A stretch of DNA of 64,000 nt from an uncultured Treponema sp. (GTDB taxonomy: Bacteria > Spirochaetota > Spirochaetia > Treponematales > Treponemataceae), in NCBI GenBank assembly GCA_910584475.1, contig CAJUBD010000012.1, forward strand, positions 58,887 to 122,886. Reading direction: 5' to 3'. Positions 42,085 to 48,826 of this stretch are shown here, piece by piece. The notes under the pieces are model-generated. The model searched no databases. It had not been told where the DNA came from and worked only from the letters and a program-made list of their open reading frames with translations. Made by a program: the position numbers and the translations under genes. Every line of letters begins with the position of its first letter. Positions within the stretch are counted from its first letter, which is position 1.

Positions 42085-42771
42085 AAATTGCTTTTGATTT
42101 CCGACTTGCACGGAAAAATTGAAAATTTGGAAAAGCTTCGCCCACAATTCGAATCCTCAGAGGCGATAGTTTTCGCGGGCGACTTCACCGAATTCGGAAA
42201 ATACGAGACTTCGCTTCCCGCCGTAAAAAAACTCCGAGAAATGCACGAGAACATTTTTTGCGTCCTCGGAAATTGCGACAAAACCGATTTGCTTGAACAA
42301 ATCGAAAAGCAGGATATGTGCTGCGAGCGCGGTATCGTCTATTTTGAAGGACTTGCGTTTTCAGGAAGCGGCGGTGGCTCGAAGTTTACGGGCACGACTC
42401 CGAACGAGCGCGAGGAAGATGACTTGCTTTCTGATTTCGACGTGGTGAGAAATTCCGCGTTGGATGGGGAAGGGCAGTGGAACAATTTGATTTTGGTTTC
42501 GCACAATCCTCCCAAAGATACGCTTTGCGATGAATGCGCTCCAAATGTGCATGTCGGCTCTTCGATGCTTTCGGATTTCGTCCGTGAGACAAAGCCGCTC
42601 ACACTTGTCTGCGGACATATCCACGAAGGTCGCGCCATCGACAAAATCGGCGAAACAGTCGTCATAAATCCCGGCCCGCTCGCCGATGGAAACTATGCGG
42701 TTTTGGAAGCGGAAAAATTTGGCGGAGAATGGAAAGTTTTGAAAGCCGAATTGAAAAATTTATTCGCCTGA
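42082..42771 (+). CDS. Calcineurin-like metallophosphoesterase
   Basis: 229 residues. All family blocks are present: ISDLHG (D-x-H), VFAGDFTEFG (G-D), VLGNCDK (G-N-C/H-D), VSHNPP (S-H) and VCGHIHEG (G-H-x-H), which bind two metals. Substrate unknown; similar small proteins hydrolyse cyclic nucleotides or diesters. Start ATG 42082 follows AGGAG from the preceding element. The 3' end overlaps the convergent SUMF1 gene by 12 bases. Confidence 0.88.
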   Translation: MKLLLISDLHGKIENLEKLRPQFESSEAIVFAGDFTEFGKYETSLPAVKKLREMHENIFCVLGNCDKTDLLEQIEKQDMCCERGIVYFEGLAFSGSGGGSKFTGTTPNEREEDDLLSDFDVVRNSALDGEGQWNNLILVSHNPPKDTLCDECAPNVHVGSSMLSDFVRETKPLTLVCGHIHEGRAIDKIGETVVINPGPLADGNYAVLEAEKFGGEWKVLKAELKNLFA

Positions 42772-43806
42772 CGAACTGCAAATCCTGAATCCCAAGAAGT
42801 TGTACGCTTCGTTTGGGTCGTAGGAATATCGGTCGCCCGCGTATATGAAGCCCGTGTAAGGAGACCACGAGCCGCCGCGACACACCCGCGCGTTGCCGAG
42901 GGAGGGACCTGTCGCGCGCGAACCGATTTCCGTTTCCTCGTAATCCGCGAACCAATCCCAGCAGAATTCCATGACGTTTCCGCTCATGTCGAAGATTCCC
43001 GCGGCGTTGGCTTTTCCGCTTCCGGGCGCGGGCGGAGCGTCGCTTTCCCAAATCGTGCCAGCGGTTCCTACCGTTTTCGTGGAAGATGAATTCGCGTCGA
43101 ACCAAGCCACATCCCCTTCCTTTGTTTCGTCGTCGGCCTGCCCTGAGGCGAGAGCGCCGCTTTGGAAAAATGGGGGGCGCATGCTTTTCAAAACCCGTGC
43201 GCCATATTCCCATTCGGATTCCGTAGGCAGCCTGAAACCGTCTGAGCTCCAGTCGCATTCGCATTTGTCGAGCGCGGCGGTGTCTGTGGAATCGCGAAGC
43301 ACTTTTCCTTTGTAAGTGTAGCACGGCGTTCTCTGCCGCATTTCGCTCAAGGCGTTGCACCATACTACCGCGTCGTACCAACTTATCATCGTGACCGGAT
43401 CGAACGCCGACATTGATTTTGAAGAAGTCGGCGGCGCACCGCGCTTTCCGCGCGAGCCTTCTTGACCGGGATTCGTGAAGACATATCCGTTTTGCTCGGC
43501 GTAAACCCGAACTACATACCAAAGATTGTACGTGGTTTCATATGCGTTCATATAGAAAGGCGCGACGAATCTTCTCGCTGTGTATGATTGCGCGTTTTCA
43601 CCGATTATAAAAGTGTCGAATTCCGCATCTGGCTGAAGCGGGCCGAGGGCAACCAAATCGATGTCGGAAAACTGTTTTGGAGCGCAAAAAATATTTGGGG
43701 CGAAACAAAAAATCATCGCCACAAAAATTCCCGCTTTTGCGATTTTCGTTTTCCTCGCCGAAAAATCTTTCAATGAAATTCTTTCTGTCTTAAAATTTTT
43801 TTTCAT
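42760..43806 (-). CDS. Exported SUMF1 (formylglycine-generating-enzyme-like) protein
   Basis: 348 residues. A hydrophobic segment (AKAGIFVAMIFCFAPNIFCA) acts as signal peptide. The SUMF1 fold follows: FYMNAYETTYNLWYVV, ISWYDAVVWCNALSE, GFRLPTESEWEYGAR, GNVMEFCWDWF, RVCRGGSW and FLGFRICSSS. These are structural motifs of the domain; whether the active-site cysteine pair of true formylglycine-generating enzymes exists is uncertain, and many spirochaete members are non-catalytic envelope proteins. Its ATG overlaps the stop of the CorA gene (ATGA), so the two are coupled. Confidence 0.85.
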   Translation of the reverse strand: MKKNFKTERISLKDFSARKTKIAKAGIFVAMIFCFAPNIFCAPKQFSDIDLVALGPLQPDAEFDTFIIGENAQSYTARRFVAPFYMNAYETTYNLWYVVRVYAEQNGYVFTNPGQEGSRGKRGAPPTSSKSMSAFDPVTMISWYDAVVWCNALSEMRQRTPCYTYKGKVLRDSTDTAALDKCECDWSSDGFRLPTESEWEYGARVLKSMRPPFFQSGALASGQADDETKEGDVAWFDANSSSTKTVGTAGTIWESDAPPAPGSGKANAAGIFDMSGNVMEFCWDWFADYEETEIGSRATGPSLGNARVCRGGSWSPYTGFIYAGDRYSYDPNEAYNFLGFRICSSSGE

Positions 43807-44852
43807 TTCATTTTCTCCAAATTCAATTCCTGCGCTTCGATGACTTTCTTGAGGCGGCGCACTTCCGAACGTTTCACGCGGTTCTTTTTCTTTTTGTCGC
43901 TGTACTTGTCGCGCGGCTTTTTCCTGTTTACCAAAATCCAAACCAGCGCCGCCGCCGCTATGCACAATGCGGAAATTATTCCGCAGCCGATAATTCCGTA
44001 TTCTACGAACGGAAGTTCCACATTCATTCCGAAAAAACTCGTTATGAAAGTCGGCATGCTGACGATCACCGTGAATACGGTCAGCGTCTTCATCACGCCG
44101 TTCATATTGTTCGAGATAATCGAGCCGAACGATTCGCTCATTCTCGAAAAAGTCTGGCTGTAAGTGTCCGCCATTTCCAAAGCCTGGCGGTTGTCGATTT
44201 CCACGTCGTCAAGCCAATCGATGTCGTCCTCGTCGAATTTGAGCAGCCTCGTCTTGCGCAATTTTTCGAGCAAAAGTTGGTTCGACTTTATTGACGTCGT
44301 GAAAAAAACCGTCGACTTTTCCAAATTCAAAAGCTGCAAGATTTCCTTGTTTTCCACGGAATATTGCAACTCGTCCTGGATTCCCAAGGCTCGGCGGTTT
44401 ATTTCTTTCAGGTAACGCAAATATGTGATGTCCGCGCGACTCAAGATCCGTATCAAAAACGCCGGAAAGTCCGAAAGGTTAATGTTTTTCACGCGGTTTG
44501 CCGAAAAATCTTTCAAGACTTCGCAGTCCGTCCAGCAAATCGTTATGATGAAATTCTTTTGCAAAATCACGCCGAGCGGAATCGAAAAGTACGAGACTTC
44601 GGCGGATGGCGAAAAAATCGGCAGGCGTATGATTGTCAGGATATAGCCGTCCGCGTCCTCGATTCGCGAAAGTTCGTCCGGGTCGAGGATGTCGATTATG
44701 TGTTCCTGTTCGATTTGGAATTCTTTTTCAAGTACGGTAATGTCTTCGCGCGTGACATTGCGCGCGTCCACCCAAGCGTGCGCGTCGGCGTTGAGGCCTT
44801 CTTTTTCCATATTGACGAATTTTCCGTCAATTTGCTGCCAATAAGTTATCAT
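43803..44852 (-). CDS. CorA-family magnesium/cobalt transporter
   Basis: 349 residues. The cytoplasmic funnel spans about residues 1-285, with DILDPDELSRIEDADGYILT near the start; two helices end the protein (MKTLTVFTVIVSMPTFITSF and GCGIISALCIAAAALVWILV), and the hallmark GMN selectivity motif is present in FFGMNVELP. A basic tail follows. Start 44852 has AAGGAGG 7 bases upstream, which rules out earlier starts. Transcribed with the SUMF1 gene. Confidence 0.92.
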   Translation of the reverse strand: MITYWQQIDGKFVNMEKEGLNADAHAWVDARNVTREDITVLEKEFQIEQEHIIDILDPDELSRIEDADGYILTIIRLPIFSPSAEVSYFSIPLGVILQKNFIITICWTDCEVLKDFSANRVKNINLSDFPAFLIRILSRADITYLRYLKEINRRALGIQDELQYSVENKEILQLLNLEKSTVFFTTSIKSNQLLLEKLRKTRLLKFDEDDIDWLDDVEIDNRQALEMADTYSQTFSRMSESFGSIISNNMNGVMKTLTVFTVIVSMPTFITSFFGMNVELPFVEYGIIGCGIISALCIAAAALVWILVNRKKPRDKYSDKKKKNRVKRSEVRRLKKVIEAQELNLEKMK

Positions 44853-44888
44853 CGCGCGCCTCCTTTTGCAAGGAAATAAAACCAATGG

Positions 44889-44917
44889 ATTATATCATAG
44901 AAATCGATTTTGTTCAA
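44889..44917 (-). promoter_or_regulatory. Promoter of the corA-SUMF1 operon
   Basis: On the minus strand TTGAAC (44917-44912), 17 bases, TATAAT (44894-44889), about 36 bases before the CorA start. Confidence 0.75.
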
Positions 44918-44956
44918 GGGAAAATGAGAATTTGCAATTTTTTTGAAAATGAAAAT

Positions 44957-44998
44957 GCGGACGGAAAACATGCGCTTTTCTGCGAATTTTCCGTCCGC
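44957..44998 (-). terminator. Orphan terminator-like hairpin
   Basis: GCGGACGGAAAA pairs with TTTTCCGTCCGC around an 18-base loop. It directly follows, on the minus strand, the remnant at 45034-45130 and may be that gene's former terminator. T-rich sequence is present on both sides. Confidence 0.5.
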
Positions 44999-45033
44999 AA
45001 GAGATTTTTTTAGGCGAATTTAAGTTGCGTTTT

Positions 45034-45130
45034 TTAGAAGTTGATTACCAAGCCGATGTACGCCAAGTGCTTTTGCGGAATTTTCGAAAAATTTTTCAAG
45101 AATTTCGTTGCTTGTGTACAACTTTTTAAA
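45034..45130 (-). pseudogene. Remnant C-terminus of an outer membrane protein gene
   Basis: The minus-strand frame ending at 45034 reads KIPQKHLAYIGLVINF and then stops. A terminal aromatic preceded by alternating hydrophobic residues is the usual end of a beta-barrel protein. Upstream the similarity fades within about 30 codons, with no start or signal peptide, so only the 3' end survives. Assignment rests on this short motif. Confidence 0.35.
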
Positions 45131-45164
45131 TATAACAAAAAATTATTGACTTTTTTCTGTTTCC

Positions 45165-45190
45165 AAATCAAAAAAATTCATACTTTATAT
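45165..45190 (+). promoter_or_regulatory. Shared 26-base motif upstream of the 45222 frame
   Basis: The sequence begins AAATCAAAAAAATTCATACT and ends TTATAT; 25 of 26 bases match the motif upstream of ssb. TTGACT (45146-45151) lies 17 bases before the A-tract. It is 31 bases before the Shine-Dalgarno-equipped ATG at 45222. Confidence 0.55.
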
Positions 45191-45221
45191 GCGAAGCCGA
45201 GATTTAAAACAGGAGGTTCTT

Positions 45222-45416
45222 ATGAAAAGTTCTAGGATCGATTTTGTGGAGCGAGGGGAAATTTGCTTTCCAAAAATTTCCGAGCTTGTGCGCCGAAGAA
45301 AAACAAATGGCGCGCTTTTTGAAAATTCGGCGCGACTTTCTTATGAAAGGCATAACGCTCTGTTCGCTCGCCGCGCCCTTTCGACAAAATGGAATTCGCA
45401 AAATGAATGGGACTGA
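45222..45416 (+). CDS. Possible small protein overlapping the next lipoprotein gene
   Basis: 64 codons starting MKSSRIDFVERGEICF, with an excellent ribosome binding site (AGGAGG, 6 bases before the ATG) and the conserved upstream motif. It overlaps the N-terminal part of the next frame in another phase. The peptide is basic and not recognised. Either it is a leader peptide controlling the lipoprotein, or a frameshift has split one gene; the sequence alone does not decide. Confidence 0.4.
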   Translation: MKSSRIDFVERGEICFPKISELVRRRKTNGALFENSARLSYERHNALFARRALSTKWNSQNEWD

Positions 45417-45876
45417 TTCATCGTGCGTTTTTCATAAGACGTTTCTCGCGGCATTGGTCGCAATTTTTTTCGGAACATGCGCGCTTTTTTCGTGCGCTTC
45501 AATCGAAAAAAAACTTTCAGACCTTGCCGCGCCTTGCGCGATTTTCGATTCGCAGATAGTCGAGCGCGGCGCGCCTGGAATAGAATTTATGTTTTCGAAT
45601 TTGGGCGAAAGAAAGATCGCTTGCGTGAAATTTTTCGCGCGAGTTCAAGAAGGCGAAGATTCCGACGATGGCTTTTCGGACGAATCGATGGAAAAGGAAT
45701 TTTCGGTCAATGCGGAATTCAATTCTGGCGACAGCGAGCAGATTTTTATTCCGTTCGCCGAATTTGAATTCGAGGCGGGAATTGAAAATTACTTCGTGGA
45801 CGCGCTTTTCGTTTCGGAAATAATTTTTTCCGACGGAGAAATTTGGAGCGACAGGGACGGAAGGGCGGCGTTGTGA
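45343..45876 (+). CDS. Putative lipoprotein
   Basis: 177 residues from ATG 45343 (an alternative is ATG 45403). A hydrophobic segment ending in a lipobox, ALFSCAS, indicates lipidation. The mature part reads as one beta-rich domain (GIEFMFSNLGERKIACVKFF, FIPFAEFEFEAGIENYFVDA), not recognised. No good Shine-Dalgarno is seen at either start; translation may depend on the upstream small frame, which covers the start region. Confidence 0.6.
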   Translation: MKGITLCSLAAPFRQNGIRKMNGTDSSCVFHKTFLAALVAIFFGTCALFSCASIEKKLSDLAAPCAIFDSQIVERGAPGIEFMFSNLGERKIACVKFFARVQEGEDSDDGFSDESMEKEFSVNAEFNSGDSEQIFIPFAEFEFEAGIENYFVDALFVSEIIFSDGEIWSDRDGRAAL

Positions 45877-45967
45877 TTCTTGCGGGGGAGGCATGCCTTG
45901 ACGCTCGTGTCATATAGTGCGCATGCTTTTTGTGCCGAGACATTGTCCGCTTTTAACATTCTATGCC

Positions 45968-47137
45968 TCAAGGCAAGTCCACGCCTATCCATTTGCCCGT
46001 GTCGGAATGTTCCTGCGCGACAAGTCCCGGCTCGACATGCGCCGTGGTTTCGCACAAAAGGTAGTTCGTTCCGTCGACTTTGATTCTCGCGCCTTTTCCC
46101 GGCAAGTCGAATCCGCAGATTGCGTGCGAATATTCTCTTGAAATGAAAAGCTCGGATTTTATGCCGTAGTGTTCCATCAGGACGCAAAGCAAAAGCGAGC
46201 GGCTGTCGCAGTCCGAGCCTTTGTCTTGCAGGACGCTCGCAAGGTCGTTGAAGTCGCTTGAGTTTTGGCGGCGATTGTATTGGAAATCTTGAACCCAAGA
46301 TAAAAGCATTCTTGCAAGTTCGAGCATTCGTCCTCCGTTTTCCGCGTTCAAAATTTTTTCGCCGAGCGCGTTGTAGATGTCGAGCGCCGCGTCGTCCATG
46401 CGGGAATATGCTTCCCGAAAAATCAGGCGGTAATAACGCTGCCACGCTTCCTTCCAATTTTTTCTGGCGGAGTAAAGCGTCAGGACGCTGAATTCTCGAT
46501 CTATGACGAAGTTCGCGGAGTCGCTTGCTTCGGCAGGAATTTTCGTGAAAATGTTTTTTCCGTCGATTTGAATTGCGATGTCTTTTTTTTGCAGGGTTGG
46601 AAAAGCGTAGCTTGTTATGATGCCGGGCTTTCGCCAGTCGCTTTCCTCGATTACGATTGAGTCGAGCGCACTGATTATGAATTGCTGAACATCGTTCGAA
46701 TTTTCGCTGTCGGCATAGCAGATGACTACGATGTCCGCGCCGCTTTTAGGAAGGCTCGCAGAAATTCCCCAGCCGCTTTGCGCCGTTTTGTTTCCCGGAA
46801 TTTGGAATGAAAAGTCCGCGACTGAGACTTGCCGCTCGCGCCACAAGAATCCGTCGATTTCTCCGTCAGCGCGCAGCTTGTTGAGCGTGTCTTCCATCGC
46901 GAGGTCGTTGCGCTGGAATTTCCCGCGCGGAAAAATTTTTATGGCGAGGCGCACTTTCATAAAATCATGCTCGAAAAAATAAGAAAGCCCGTCGTCGGTC
47001 GCGTCGGAAAGGAAAAATCCTTCGGGCAAATCGAGCGTCCATCCGTAATGGCTCGAAGAAAAAAGTTCCGCGCTGACCGCGCCGCAAAAAATCGCGAGCG
47101 AAAGGATTGCCGCGAAAATCGTCTTGAACAGTTTCAT
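45968..47137 (-). CDS. Exported transglutaminase-like (papain-fold) protein
   Basis: 389 residues with a signal peptide (MKLFKTIFAAILSLAIFCGA). The C-terminal third has the transglutaminase-like core: cysteine in DKGSDCDSRSLLLCVLMEHY, histidine in YSHAICGFDL and aspartate in IKVDGTNYLLCE, forming a plausible Cys-His-Asp triad. The N-terminal part is a separate alpha/beta domain. It is probably a periplasmic protease or crosslinking enzyme with unknown substrate. The upstream gap carries the 116-bp palindromic element. Confidence 0.8.
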   Translation of the reverse strand: MKLFKTIFAAILSLAIFCGAVSAELFSSSHYGWTLDLPEGFFLSDATDDGLSYFFEHDFMKVRLAIKIFPRGKFQRNDLAMEDTLNKLRADGEIDGFLWRERQVSVADFSFQIPGNKTAQSGWGISASLPKSGADIVVICYADSENSNDVQQFIISALDSIVIEESDWRKPGIITSYAFPTLQKKDIAIQIDGKNIFTKIPAEASDSANFVIDREFSVLTLYSARKNWKEAWQRYYRLIFREAYSRMDDAALDIYNALGEKILNAENGGRMLELARMLLSWVQDFQYNRRQNSSDFNDLASVLQDKGSDCDSRSLLLCVLMEHYGIKSELFISREYSHAICGFDLPGKGARIKVDGTNYLLCETTAHVEPGLVAQEHSDTGKWIGVDLP

Positions 47138-47184
47138 ATAGTCTCCGAAATTTATAGGTTTGATTTTGAGTTTTACAAATTATG

Positions 47185-47300
47185 AAACAAACATTCTCAC
47201 TGCGATAGCGGCGAGTTGATAATCCTTGCCGCAAACAGTGTGAAGTGCGCTGGCGCACGTTTTTGACCTTTTCTCACTGCGATTGTGTGAATGTTTGTTT
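47185..47300. repeat. 116-bp MITE-like palindromic element
   Basis: Perfect 12-base terminal inverted repeats: AAACAAACATTC (47185-47196) and GAATGTTTGTTT (47289-47300). Inside are hairpins GCGGC/GCCGC and GTGCGC/GCGCAC, and TTCTCACTGCGAT occurs twice as a direct repeat (about 47194 and 47272). No coding potential. It sits between two divergent genes. Confidence 0.65.
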
Positions 47301-47392
47301 AGTTTTTCAAAATTCGAAATTAACCCTTTTTAATTTCTTTTGAAAAATTGCGCTTGCAAAATCCGAATTTATTCTATATCATTTTAACAAAA

Positions 47393-48079
47393 ATGAAAAG
47401 CGAAACGATACCGATTATTTACGAAGACTCTGAAATTTTTCTCATAGACAAGCGTCAGGGGCTTGCCGTGCAGGGCGGAAGCGGAATTTCCCACAGCGTG
47501 GATTCTGACCTCGCCGCGCAAGTCGGGCAGAAAATTTATTTGGTTCACCGCCTCGACAAGGAAACTTCGGGACTTTTGCTCTGCGCGAAAAATCCTGCCG
47601 CCGCCGCAAAATGGACGCGCCTTGTGGGTGAAAAATCCGTGGTAAAGGAATACAAGGCTTTGTGCTTTGGCGCTCCGAAAAATCCGCGCGGAAAAATTTC
47701 CTCCGACATAGCGGAACGCGGCGTGAAAAAACGCGCAGAAACATTTTACGAAGTGGAAAAAGTTTTTGAAATCCCGCAAGAAAATCGCGATGAAAGTTCG
47801 ACGGAAAAAAGTGACGCAGCATTTCCGCGAGCAATTTCGCTTTTGCGCTTGCGGCTTGGAACAGGAAGGACGCATCAATTGCGGATTCATTTGGCCGCCG
47901 AGGGCTTCCCGATTTGCGGCGACGACAAATACGGCGACTTTGCCGCGAACAGGTTTTTGAAAAAAAACTTCGGAATAAAGCGGCTTTGCCTTTGCGCGTT
48001 CCGCCTGACGCTGCCGCTCGCGGACGGACAAAAAACGTTTGAAATTGAGTCGGGTTTTCAATTGAGAATTGAGAATTGA
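47393..48079 (+). CDS. RluA-family pseudouridine synthase
   Basis: 228 residues, single catalytic domain without an S4 domain. The catalytic aspartate lies in VHRLDKETSGLLL (H-R-L-D), and LRLGTGRTHQLRIHLAAEGF and GDDKYGD are the later family motifs. It would convert uridine to pseudouridine in rRNA or tRNA; absence of an S4 domain is like RluE/TruC/RluA-type members. Start 47393 is favoured as the first ATG of the conserved region; no Shine-Dalgarno is seen. The gene ends in a tandem AATTGAG repeat (48060-48080). Confidence 0.87.
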   Translation: MKSETIPIIYEDSEIFLIDKRQGLAVQGGSGISHSVDSDLAAQVGQKIYLVHRLDKETSGLLLCAKNPAAAAKWTRLVGEKSVVKEYKALCFGAPKNPRGKISSDIAERGVKKRAETFYEVEKVFEIPQENRDESSTEKSDAAFPRAISLLRLRLGTGRTHQLRIHLAAEGFPICGDDKYGDFAANRFLKKNFGIKRLCLCAFRLTLPLADGQKTFEIESGFQLRIEN

Positions 48080-48098
48080 GAATTTTTTTCTTTTTCTC

Positions 48099-48182
48099 TT
48101 GACACGATTTTATATTTTTGATAGACTTGACATGTACATTTTAATTTGTTTAAAGTGGACTCGCCAAAAGCGGGTCTTTTTT
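48099..48182 (+). promoter_or_regulatory. Promoters and attenuator-like hairpin before rimP
   Basis: P1 TTGACA (48099-48104), 17 bases, TAGACT (48122-48127); a second box TTGACA (48127-48132), 17 bases, TTAAAG (48150-48155). A stem GACTCGC/GCGGGTC with a CAAAA loop (48158-48176) followed by TTTTTT lies 12 bases before the rimP start and has the form of a terminator. Transcripts from P1 must read through it. Confidence 0.65.
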
Positions 48183-48193
48183 GTAGGCGGCGA

Positions 48194-48649
48194 ATGGAAT
48201 ATCTTCCGTTGGACAAAATTCCTCATTTTTCGGAATGCGAGCCTTTGGTGCGCGGCATGGGCTATGTGCTCGTGGATTTGAAAATAATTCCTCAAAAAAC
48301 TGTCGTGCGCATAAATGCCGTAATCGCGTGCAAGGATGCGGGCGCGTCGCTCGGCGTGGACGAATGTTCCAAAGTGCACCGCGCGCTTTTGCCGAGGCTT
48401 CAGGCTTTGCTTGAGACCGACCAGACTTATATGGAACTCACGTCGCCGGGAACCGACCGCAACATAAAAAACGCCGCGGAGTTCGCGCTTTTTGAAGGAC
48501 GCGAAGTCCGTGTTTGGGACAAGAATGTTTCGGATTGGATTTCGGGGAAAATCTTGGGCGCGGATGAGACGTCCGTCGCGCTGGAAGTGGAAGGGCAGGA
48601 AAGGAAATTCCGCTACGAGGAAATCGCCAAGGCAAAATTCTGCGACTAG
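48194..48649 (+). CDS. rimP: Ribosome maturation factor RimP
   Basis: 151 residues, required for 30S assembly. Landmarks: VRGMGYVLVDLKII near residue 15, DAGASLGVDECSKVHRALLP (family form: I-x-I-D-D-C), and MELTSPGTDRNIKNAAEFAL (usual V-S-S-P-G-L-D-R-P). The C-terminal SH3-like domain is KNVSDWISGKILG to RKFRYEEIAKAKF. Start 48194 chosen over upstream codons because AGGCGG precedes it. First gene of rimP-nusA-infB-rbfA-truB. Confidence 0.88.
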   Translation: MEYLPLDKIPHFSECEPLVRGMGYVLVDLKIIPQKTVVRINAVIACKDAGASLGVDECSKVHRALLPRLQALLETDQTYMELTSPGTDRNIKNAAEFALFEGREVRVWDKNVSDWISGKILGADETSVALEVEGQERKFRYEEIAKAKFCD

Positions 48650-48695
48650 GTTTTGGAAAAAATTGATTTCATTTTATTGAAAATTAAAATATAGC

Positions 48696-48820
48696 TTTTT
48701 ATAGGAGATGCGCAAGAAATGCATCCGTGCGTTTCTTGCGCATGCAGATTTTGCCGTTGGCGAAAATCTGCGATTCCGAGCATCCATGCTCGGCGGCTAA
48801 CGCCGAGTTTTTTATAGGAG
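48696..48820 (+). repeat. Shine-Dalgarno-bounded palindromic element upstream of nusA
   Basis: TTTTTATAGGAG occurs at both ends (48696-48707 and 48809-48820); the second copy is the nusA ribosome binding site. Between them are four tight hairpins: GCGCAAGAAA/TTTCTTGCGC, GCAGATTTTGCC/GGCGAAAATCTGC, CCGAGCATCCATGCTCGG and CGGC/GCCG. An ATG directly after the first copy (48708) opens a 30-codon frame beginning MRKKCIRAFLAHADF. Internal sequence differs from copies A-C but the architecture is the same. Confidence 0.7.
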
Positions 48821-48826
48821 GCTTCT

